A stretch of DNA of 15,910 nt from Fusobacterium sp. Lineage in GTDB: Bacteria; Fusobacteriota; Fusobacteriia; Fusobacteriales; Fusobacteriaceae. The notes below the pieces were generated by a model. That model was not told the origin of the DNA and made no database searches. It saw only the letters and a list, made by a program, of their open reading frames with translations. Both the position numbers and the translations under genes were made by a program. The stretch covers positions 1 to 15,910 of the forward strand of contig JAHHSZ010000042.1 of NCBI GenBank assembly GCA_020024915.1, in the 5' to 3' direction. Each line of letters starts with the position of its first letter. Position 1 is the stretch's first letter. Shown here piece after piece: positions 6,407-12,707 of this stretch.

Positions 6407-7423
6407 TTGGAATTAAATACTTTAAAAGAAAACGCTAAAGAGAAAATGAAAGGATTTTGTAACTTGTGTAAGGTATGTGATGGGGTATGGTGTGCTGGAA
6501 AAGTTCCTGGAATGGGTGGAACAGGAAGTGCATCATCTTTCAAAAGAAACTACACTAAATTAAAAGAGATCAACTTAATTCTAAAGACAATTCATAATGC
6601 TAAAGACCCTATTTTAAAAACTAGTCTTTTGGGAAAAGAGATTGATTTCCCAATATTAGGTGCTCCAATTACAGGTACTAAATTTAACATGGGTGGTGGA
6701 GTTACTGAAGAAGAATACTGTGAAGATGTAATTCTTGGATGTTTAGAAGCTGGTACTATTGGTATGATTGGAGATACTGGAGATCCAACTTGCTTTGAAT
6801 TTGGATTAAAAGCTATAAAAAAAGCTAATGGCTATGGGGTAGCAATTATCAAACCTAGAAGTAATGAGGAGATAATAAAGAGAATAAGAATAGCTGAAGA
6901 AGCTGGAGCTATCTCTGTGGGAGTTGACTTAGATGGTGCTGGTTTAGTTACAATGAAACTATTTGGACAACCTGTTGGTCCTAAATCTATCTCTGAACTA
7001 AAAGAGCTAGTAACCTCTACAAAACTTCCATTTATTGCTAAAGGTATTATGTGTGTAGAAGATGCACTTGCTTGTGCTGAGGCTGGAGTTGACACTATTG
7101 TTGTCTCTAATCATGGTGGAAGAGTTTTAGACCATTGTCAAAGTAGTTGTGAAGTTTTAGAAGATATTGTTAAAGCAGTTGGGGATAAACTAACTATTTT
7201 AGCTGATGGTTCAGTTAGAGAGGGAGTTGATATCCTAAAATATCTTGCTTTAGGTGCTAAAGGTGTTCTAGTGGGAAGACCTCTTATCTGGGGATCTATT
7301 GGAGGAAGAAAAGAGGGAGTTACAACTATAATGAACACTTTAAAAAATCAACTTGTTCAAGCTATGATACTAACAGGTTGTGAAGATGTTAACTCTATCT
7401 CAAATAAAATAATAACAAGATAA
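6407..7423 (+). CDS. FMN-dependent alpha-hydroxy-acid oxidase/dehydrogenase family protein with N-terminal Cys cluster
   Basis: A TIM-barrel flavoprotein of the glycolate oxidase/lactate dehydrogenase (LldD) superfamily, expected to oxidise a 2-hydroxy acid to a 2-oxo acid in the cytosol. Visible marks: K212 in FIAKGIM, catalytic base H236 and substrate-binding R239 in VVSNHGGRV, and the FMN phosphate-binding stretch ILADGSVREG followed by GVLVGRP. The usual oxidase N-terminus is replaced by C18-x2-C21-x2-C24-x4-C29, then a Gly-rich KVPGMGGTGSASSF segment. A cysteine-rich start of this kind is, from memory, seen in homologues from anaerobic Firmicutes, and could bind metal or an iron-sulfur cluster. 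Length 338. The start is a TTG with GGTGGTG 7 bases upstream; the ATG at 6391 is out of frame, and M14 is a later alternative. It shares an operon with asparaginase (gap of 10 bases). The substrate is unknown. Confidence 0.85.
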   Translation: MELNTLKENAKEKMKGFCNLCKVCDGVWCAGKVPGMGGTGSASSFKRNYTKLKEINLILKTIHNAKDPILKTSLLGKEIDFPILGAPITGTKFNMGGGVTEEEYCEDVILGCLEAGTIGMIGDTGDPTCFEFGLKAIKKANGYGVAIIKPRSNEEIIKRIRIAEEAGAISVGVDLDGAGLVTMKLFGQPVGPKSISELKELVTSTKLPFIAKGIMCVEDALACAEAGVDTIVVSNHGGRVLDHCQSSCEVLEDIVKAVGDKLTILADGSVREGVDILKYLALGAKGVLVGRPLIWGSIGGRKEGVTTIMNTLKNQLVQAMILTGCEDVNSISNKIITR

Positions 7424-7433
7424 TGGAGGAGTT

Positions 7434-8849
7434 ATGTTAGATAAAATAATGATAATTAACACTGGGGGAACTATAGGAATGGTCCATAGTGATGAAAATG
7501 ATAGTAGTAGTCCTCTTCGTCCTGCCAATGATTGGAATGAGATTACCAAAGAACATCCTATTTTGAATAGATATTCTACTGATTACTATCAATTTGATCC
7601 TCTTATAGATTCTTCAGATATGTCTCCTGATATCTGGGTGGATCTAGCTAAATTCATAGGTAAACACTATGATGAATATCGTGGATTTGTTATTTTACAT
7701 GGTACTGATACTATGGCTTTTACTGCATCAGCCCTATCTTTCATGCTAAAAAATCTAAATAAACCTGTTGTCTTAACAGGATCTCAAGTACCACTTCAAT
7801 TCTCCAGAAGTGATGCTTTACAAAATCTGATAACTGCTATACATATTGCTGGAAATGAGATCTATGGAGTAAAACTTGTTCCAGAAGTTTGTATATTTTT
7901 TAGGGATACACTTTTGAGAGGAAATAGATCTAGAAAGATTGATGCTACTAATTACTTTGGTTTTGCCTCTCCTAACTATCCTGCTATTGCAGAGGTAGGA
8001 GCAGATATTAGAGTTATAAAAGATAGAATCTTACCTCTATCTTCTGAAAAATTTTATATAGACCCTGCCATAAATAATGAAGTAGTCATTCTTGAATTAT
8101 TTCCAGGATTAAATCCAAGCTATTTAAAAAGTATATTTGAAACAAACAGTATAAAAGGAGTTATATTGAAAACTTTTGGAAATGGAAATGCCCCTACAAA
8201 TAAAGAATTTTTAGATGTTTTAAAATATATCTCCTCAAAGGGAATAGTCATTGTAGATATTACACAATGTAGTAGGGGATTTGTTAAAATGGGGCTCTAT
8301 GAAGCTAGTGCTAAGCTTACTGATGCTGGTGTAATAAGTGGTGTAGATCTAACCCCTGAGGCTGCTGTTACAAAATTGATGTATCTTTTAGGAAAAAAAC
8401 TTCCTGTAGAAGAGATTAAAAGACTTATGCAAATAGATATTTGTGGAGAGCAAACTATCAATCAATATGATTTTATGTGTGATAAGTTTAAAACTAATGA
8501 TTATAAAACTTATGAAACAGAAGTTACCATTCCAAACTCCTTAAAAAAAGAGGATTTAATAGAGGTTGTCGTAAGGATTAAAAATATCACTAGAAAAGAT
8601 CCTACTAGAGAGGGAAATATATCTGTTACTATTACTGGAAATAACTATATGGCAATTAAGCAACTGCAGATAGATAACTATGTTAATAAAATTTTACCAA
8701 TTGGTAAAAGAAACTTCCATGCTATATTTAATCATACTATTAAATCTCTAATTGATAAGAACGATATCTTGAAAATCAAGATTACAAGTAATATTGATAT
8801 TTCAATTGAAGCAATTAAATTTTCCATATTTTCAGAATATTTAAACTAA
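7434..8849 (+). CDS. ansA: Type I L-asparaginase with C-terminal extension
   Basis: Hydrolyses L-asparagine to aspartate and ammonia. Both asparaginase signatures are present: TGGTIG with catalytic T13 (residues 10-15), and HGTDTM (89-94) with T91 and D92. LLRGNRSRK (160-168) followed by FASPNYP is typical of the cytosolic type I group, and there is no signal peptide. The catalytic part ends near residue 345, where type I enzymes of about 335-340 residues normally stop. A further roughly 125 residues (347-471) alternate short hydrophobic and charged stretches (VTIPNSL, IEVVVRIKN, GNISVTITGN, ILKIKITSN), which suggests an added beta-rich domain I do not recognise. GGAGG lies 5 to 6 bases before the ATG. 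It is the second gene of the operon and is followed by a strong terminator. With aspA just downstream, it would feed aspartate to fumarate formation. Confidence 0.93.
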   Translation: MLDKIMIINTGGTIGMVHSDENDSSSPLRPANDWNEITKEHPILNRYSTDYYQFDPLIDSSDMSPDIWVDLAKFIGKHYDEYRGFVILHGTDTMAFTASALSFMLKNLNKPVVLTGSQVPLQFSRSDALQNLITAIHIAGNEIYGVKLVPEVCIFFRDTLLRGNRSRKIDATNYFGFASPNYPAIAEVGADIRVIKDRILPLSSEKFYIDPAINNEVVILELFPGLNPSYLKSIFETNSIKGVILKTFGNGNAPTNKEFLDVLKYISSKGIVIVDITQCSRGFVKMGLYEASAKLTDAGVISGVDLTPEAAVTKLMYLLGKKLPVEEIKRLMQIDICGEQTINQYDFMCDKFKTNDYKTYETEVTIPNSLKKEDLIEVVVRIKNITRKDPTREGNISVTITGNNYMAIKQLQIDNYVNKILPIGKRNFHAIFNHTIKSLIDKNDILKIKITSNIDISIEAIKFSIFSEYLN

Positions 8850-8853
8850 ATTC

Positions 8854-8898
8854 AAAACATAATTTTGGTAATTTTTATCCAAAATTATGTTTTTTTTA
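8854..8898 (+). terminator. Rho-independent terminator after asparaginase
   Basis: A perfect 15-bp stem, AAAACATAATTTTGG/CCAAAATTATGTTTT (8854-8868 with 8879-8893), with a 10-base loop runs into a T-run ending at 8897. It begins 4 bases after the stop codon and ends the oxidase-asparaginase operon. Confidence 0.85.
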
Positions 8899-8913
8899 TC
8901 TTATCACATAAAA

Positions 8914-9066
8914 TTTCGGTTATTATTTGATCTTTCTTTTTATTAAAATTATATTTAAAAATATTGTTCATTATTTATAATTTTTATAATTCTACACTAT
9001 TTCCTACAATAATATTTTAATATATTTTTTGAAATTAAAATCATATTTTTCGGTTGAAAAAAGATC
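8914..9066 (+). repeat. Two direct copies of TTTCGGTT-N7-GATC upstream of aspA
   Basis: TTTCGGTT followed by exactly seven variable bases and GATC occurs at 8914-8932 and again at 9048-9066, 134 bp apart. The second copy overlaps the aspA -35 box. CG-containing octamers are rare in such AT-rich intergenic DNA. The sequence between the copies is almost only A and T with no coding potential. This may be a regulator site; the regulator is unknown. Confidence 0.4.
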
Positions 9067-9082
9067 AAAATGAAAGTATGAT
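9054..9082 (+). promoter_or_regulatory. aspA promoter
   Basis: TTGAAA (9054-9059), a 17-base spacer and TATGAT (9077-9082) lie 42 bases before the aspA ATG. Very AT-rich DNA upstream (8933-9047) could act as an UP element or curved region. Confidence 0.7.
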
Positions 9083-9124
9083 AATAATATATAGGAATTT
9101 TTCTAAAAGTTGGAGGAGATTAGA

Positions 9125-10543
9125 ATGGAAAAATATAGATTAGAAAGCGACTCAATTGGTACACTACAAGTTCCTGTTGATGCTTACTATGGAGTACAAT
9201 CATTGAGAGGAAAAAATAATTTTCATATTACAGGGTATGGATTAAATGATACATTTATCACTGCACTTGCTTATGTTAAAAAAGCTACATCAAGAGCAAA
9301 CTTTGAAGCTGGAGTTATCTCTGAAGATGTAGAAAGAGCAATGATACAAGCTGCTGAAGAGATTATCAGTGGAAAATTTAGAGATCAATTTATTACTGAT
9401 GTTATCCAAGGTGGAGCTGGAACATCAATGAATATGAATATGAACGAAGTTATAGCTAATAGAGCTAATGAAATTTTAGGTGGAGAGTTAGGAAAATATG
9501 ATAAATGTCACCCTAATGATCATGTTAACTATGGACAATCTACTAATGACGTTGTTCCTACTGCCGGAAAATTAACTGTTCAGCTTTTAATAAAAGATTT
9601 ACTTGTTGATTTACAATATCTATATGATACTTTACAAGCTAAGGGAGATGAATTTGATCATGTTATAAAAATGGGAAGAACACACCTTCAAGACGCTGTA
9701 CCTATAAGACTAGGACAAGAGTTTAGAGCCTTCTCTCAACCTGTACTTAGAGATATTAAAAGAATATCTGCTGCTGTTGAAGAACTTACTTATGTTAATA
9801 TGGGAGCTACTGCTGTTGGTACTGGTATCAATGCTGATGTGGAGTATGTTAAAAATGTTGTTAGAATACTTTCAGAAGTTACTGGATTTGATTTTAAACA
9901 ATCTGCTGATCTTGTAGATGGAACTAGAAACCTTGATAGTTTTGTTTGGCTATCATCAGCACTAAAAACTTGTGCTGTTAACCTATCTAAAACAGCTAAT
10001 GATATAAGACTTATGGCATCTGGACCAAAAGCTGGTCTTGCTGAGATACTACTTCCACAACAACAACCTGGTTCATCTATTATGCCTGGTAAGGTAAATC
10101 CTGTTATTCCAGAAGTTTTAAACCAAGTTTGTTTCCAAATTTTTGGTAATGATGTCACTATTACAAAAGCTGCTGAAGCGGGACAATTAGAATTAAACGT
10201 TTTTGAACCTGTTTTATTCTTCAATATATTCCAATCAATAGAGATCCTAAAAAATGGTATAGTTACATTTATAGAAAACTGTTTGAAAGGTGTCTCTGCA
10301 CAAGAAACTAACTGTAAATATTGGGTAGATAGAAGTGTTGGTATAATTACAGCATTAAACCCACATATTGGTTATAAAAATGCTGCTGAAATAGCTAAAG
10401 AATCTATAAAAACTGGTGTACCTGTTGCTGAGATAGTTTTACAAAGAGGATTATTATCAAAAGAGGATTTGGATATTATCTTAAATCCATTTGAGATGAC
10501 AAAACCTGGAATACCTGGTAAATCTTTATTAAAGAAAAGATAA
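9125..10543 (+). CDS. aspA: Aspartate ammonia-lyase (aspartase)
   Basis: Converts L-aspartate to fumarate and ammonia; a cytosolic homotetramer of the fumarase/aspartase superfamily. The three conserved regions are clear (472-residue numbering): TSMNMNMNEV with NYGQSTND (to about 143), GRTHLQDAVP (about 184-193), and the flexible signature loop GSSIMPGKVNP (316-326) with its catalytic Ser. The text after the loop (VIPEVLNQVCFQIFGND) is closer to aspartases than to class II fumarases, and the length fits. I take the ATG at 9125, because GGAGGA at 9112-9117 lies 7 bases before it; an in-frame TTG at 9110 overlaps that ribosome site and is unlikely. It is a single-gene unit with its own promoter and terminator. 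It lies downstream of asparaginase, and the two make a plausible Asn-to-fumarate route. Confidence 0.96.
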   Translation: MEKYRLESDSIGTLQVPVDAYYGVQSLRGKNNFHITGYGLNDTFITALAYVKKATSRANFEAGVISEDVERAMIQAAEEIISGKFRDQFITDVIQGGAGTSMNMNMNEVIANRANEILGGELGKYDKCHPNDHVNYGQSTNDVVPTAGKLTVQLLIKDLLVDLQYLYDTLQAKGDEFDHVIKMGRTHLQDAVPIRLGQEFRAFSQPVLRDIKRISAAVEELTYVNMGATAVGTGINADVEYVKNVVRILSEVTGFDFKQSADLVDGTRNLDSFVWLSSALKTCAVNLSKTANDIRLMASGPKAGLAEILLPQQQPGSSIMPGKVNPVIPEVLNQVCFQIFGNDVTITKAAEAGQLELNVFEPVLFFNIFQSIEILKNGIVTFIENCLKGVSAQETNCKYWVDRSVGIITALNPHIGYKNAAEIAKESIKTGVPVAEIVLQRGLLSKEDLDIILNPFEMTKPGIPGKSLLKKR

Positions 10544-10566
10544 TTTATAAAATAGTTAAGATATAG

Positions 10567-10601
10567 AAATAAGCTGTTGCAACTGGTGCAACAGCTTATT
10601 T
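10567..10601. terminator. Bidirectional terminator between convergent aspA and the M29 aminopeptidase gene
   Basis: A perfect 15-bp stem, AAATAAGCTGTTGCA/TGCAACAGCTTATTT (10567-10581 with 10587-10601), with a 5-base loop sits 23 bases after the aspA stop and 48 bases past the aminopeptidase stop. A/T ends on both sides allow it to serve both strands, although neither U-run is long. Confidence 0.75.
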
Positions 10602-10649
10602 TGAGTTATACACTCCCCTGCCAAGGAACTATATTATATTCCTTTACTA

Positions 10650-11882
10650 TTAAATAGTAAAGACGAAATTTCCATCTTTCATTATTGTGATCTCATTTCC
10701 TTGAGAATCCTCACCTATTATCTCCATATCCTCTGTTCCTATCATAAAATCTTCGTGAACTAAAGAGATATTCATTCCTCTTTCTTTTAGCTCCTTCTCA
10801 GAAAGATTTTCACTTCCCTCTATACACACTGGATATGCACTACCTAAAGCTAAGTGGCTTGAAGCATTTTCATCATATAAAGTATTATAGAAAATTTTTC
10901 TTGAATTAGATATTGGGGAGTTATAGTCTACTAAGGCTACCTCTCCTAGATAACTAGAACTCTCATCTGTGTTTAATAACTTTCCTAAGATCTCCTCTCC
11001 CACTTCAGCTGAATACTCTACTACTTTTCCATTTACAAATTTTAATCTAAATTGACTAATTGTATTGCCACCATAGATTAGAGGTTTACTACTAACTACT
11101 ACACCATTTACTTTATCTCTGTGTGGCATTGTGAATATCTCTTCTGTTGGAATATTTGCTACAAAATAAACCCCAGATTTTGATTCTTCTCCTCCGCTTA
11201 TCCACTTATGATTCTCTGGCAATTCTATCTCTAAGTTTGTTCCCTTTGCATTTTTATAGATTAATTTTTTAAATTTTTTATCATTTAAAAATGCTGTTCT
11301 CTCTTTCAAGTTATTGAGGTGTTTTTCCCACTCTAGTATAGGATTTTCTTCATCAGCTCTAACTATATTCAATATTAATTTCCATAGCTCTGACATTGCA
11401 TACTCATCTTTTAACTCTGGGAAAACTCTATTTGCCCAAGCTTGTGTTGGAACAGAAACAACTGACCATTGATTACTATTTCCCATAACATTTTCATAAT
11501 ACTCTTTAAGAGCTACATTCTTAGCTTTTTGCTGTCTTGCTACCCTATCTGCATCAACATCTTTTAAAATATCTGGATCATTTGCATAGATACTTAGAAA
11601 AGCAGCTCCTTTTTTTCTATAGTACTCCAATGACTCTTTTTGCCACTCTGGAAAAATATCAAAAATCTCATTATCTCCATATAGATATCTATATTTTCCA
11701 CATACCTCATCATTCCAATGTACAACAACTTCACCAGCACCCTGTTTATAGGCTTCATTTACAACTTGTCTAGTAAATTCATAAGTCTCAACTGGAGAAT
11801 TAATTACTAAAATCTGCCCTTTTTGTATATTTAGCCCTTTACTTAAAATCAATCCAACATAATTTTTAATCTTTTTCTCCAT
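10650..11882 (-). CDS. M29-family metallo-aminopeptidase (AmpS/PepS/AmpT type)
   Basis: Removes N-terminal residues from peptides in the cytosol using a two-metal centre. The 410 residues have the family's normal length, and all expected ligands appear in order: E248 in IPTEEIFTMPHR, E314 in YLGEVALV, H343 and Y350 in SSHLALGSAY, and H376 and D378 in LVHEDFMIG. The spacing nearly equals that of the Thermus AmpT enzyme. DENASSHLALG is a hallmark. The N-terminal about 200 residues form the substrate-channel domain. AGGAGGA precedes the ATG by about 7 bases. It follows the alpha/beta hydrolase gene by 13 bases, so both share one transcript. A short palindrome (CTTTACTATT/AATAGTAAAG) overlaps its stop codon. 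Substrate preference cannot be told from sequence. Confidence 0.95.
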   Translation of the reverse strand: MEKKIKNYVGLILSKGLNIQKGQILVINSPVETYEFTRQVVNEAYKQGAGEVVVHWNDEVCGKYRYLYGDNEIFDIFPEWQKESLEYYRKKGAAFLSIYANDPDILKDVDADRVARQQKAKNVALKEYYENVMGNSNQWSVVSVPTQAWANRVFPELKDEYAMSELWKLILNIVRADEENPILEWEKHLNNLKERTAFLNDKKFKKLIYKNAKGTNLEIELPENHKWISGGEESKSGVYFVANIPTEEIFTMPHRDKVNGVVVSSKPLIYGGNTISQFRLKFVNGKVVEYSAEVGEEILGKLLNTDESSSYLGEVALVDYNSPISNSRKIFYNTLYDENASSHLALGSAYPVCIEGSENLSEKELKERGMNISLVHEDFMIGTEDMEIIGEDSQGNEITIMKDGNFVFTI

Positions 11883-11895
11883 AGCTAATCTCCTC

Positions 11896-12537
11896 CTACT
11901 CTGTTCTAAAAACTCCTTTTGAAATAAAATTATTTACATACCTTGCTGTTCCCATTTTTTTATGTATCTCTTTATGAATTAATGGGATTTTTAAGACCTC
12001 TTTGGCTTTTCCATACAAACACTCTTTATAATTTACTACTCCATCACTATACTCTCCTAACCATCTAGAGAATACTCCATATGGTTCAGTTCCAATTATT
12101 ACTCCAACCTCTATTGATTTATCTAATTCAACACTATTTTTTTTATTTAAAAGTGCTAAAGGTTTAAAAATTTTATCTAATAGTGGAAATATTCTTTTTA
12201 TTCTTCTATGTATCACAGAATCTCTCAAAGGTGCTGCTATAAATATTATCTTGTCCACTATTCCCTTAACCTTCTCATCTTTTAAGGTACTAGCTATTAG
12301 TTTTCCCCCTAGATCATACCCTACTAGAACAATCTCCTCTTTTTCATTAAGTCCACTATATTTTAAATCTAATAAAAAGTTTCTTAATATCTCTTGAGAA
12401 AATTTTATATCTGGAAATGTCAATGGAAAATTTAGATTTTCAACTCTATATCCCAATAATTCAAGGTGTTCTTGAAGAGGTATCATATCTCTATAACTTT
12501 GATTAAATCCGTGTATTAAAACAACTCTAAAATTCAT
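11896..12537 (-). CDS. Small alpha/beta hydrolase with Asp in the nucleophile position
   Basis: A 213-residue single-domain alpha/beta-hydrolase. It opens with a beta strand and the oxyanion-type VVLIHGF (residues 5-11). The nucleophile elbow is VGYDLGG (72-78), where the usual G-x-S-x-G Ser is D75. A candidate acid is D165 in YSDGVVN, a pattern found in lipase-like members before the last strand, and candidate catalytic histidines are H188 and H192. Asp nucleophiles are known in haloalkane dehalogenases and epoxide hydrolases, but those have a cap domain, and little room for one is left here. Either the chemistry differs or the protein is non-catalytic. The start at ATG 12537 is preferred, because AAGGGAG lies just upstream; the in-frame TTG at 12552 overlaps that site. 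No signal peptide. It is the first gene of a two-gene operon with the aminopeptidase. Substrate unknown. Confidence 0.8.
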   Translation of the reverse strand: MNFRVVLIHGFNQSYRDMIPLQEHLELLGYRVENLNFPLTFPDIKFSQEILRNFLLDLKYSGLNEKEEIVLVGYDLGGKLIASTLKDEKVKGIVDKIIFIAAPLRDSVIHRRIKRIFPLLDKIFKPLALLNKKNSVELDKSIEVGVIIGTEPYGVFSRWLGEYSDGVVNYKECLYGKAKEVLKIPLIHKEIHKKMGTARYVNNFISKGVFRTE

Positions 12538-12572
12538 CTTCTCTCCCTTCAAAATATATATTCTTCATCCTA

Positions 12573-12601
12573 ATTATATCATTTTTATAAAAATATCTCT
12601 A
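12573..12601 (-). promoter_or_regulatory. Putative promoter of the hydrolase-aminopeptidase operon
   Basis: On the minus strand a perfect TATAAT (12573-12578) with TAGAGA (12596-12601, 4 of 6 matches to TTGACA) at 17 bases lies about 35 bases before the ATG at 12537. Confidence 0.55.
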
Positions 12602-12645
12602 GAAATTTTATTCTAGTCTACTTTAGAAAACATCTTAATAGCTTT

Positions 12646-12673
12646 ATATGTTAAAATATGTTAAAATATGTTA
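12646..12673 (+). repeat. Three tandem 10-bp repeats (ATATGTTAAA) upstream of the M16 gene
   Basis: ATATGTTAAA occurs at 12646-12655 and 12656-12665, followed by ATATGTTA at 12666-12673, an exact 10-base period. The same face of the helix is therefore presented three times, just before a TATACT box at 12685-12690. This may be a binding array for a regulator or simply a slippage-prone repeat. The TATACT box lies so close to AGGAGG (12697-12702) that its transcript would have a leader of only about 11 bases; the true promoter may be within or above the repeats. Confidence 0.6.
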
Positions 12674-12707
12674 GCCTTAAGTATTATACTAAAATTAGGA
12701 GGAAGAT

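Noticed and set aside
6832..7338. Minus-strand frames opposite the flavoenzyme gene
   Set aside because: They are antisense shadows of conserved FMN-barrel motifs, with Ser/Pro-rich translations and no ribosome sites.
8898..9053. Possible small RNA or small gene in the aspA upstream region
   Set aside because: No frame with a start and ribosome site, and no hairpin with a U-run after the asparaginase terminator; only AT-rich DNA and the repeated motif are visible.
9110..9124. TTG at 9110 as aspA start
   Set aside because: It overlaps the GGAGGA ribosome site that serves the ATG at 9125.
9790..10224. A 144-codon open frame on the minus strand inside aspA
   Set aside because: It lies wholly opposite a strongly conserved aspartase region; its translation is low in complexity, resembles no family, and it has no ribosome site.
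12538..12552. TTG at 12552 as start of the alpha/beta hydrolase
   Set aside because: The AAGGGAG ribosome site would lie inside the coding part; the ATG at 12537 is correctly spaced from it.
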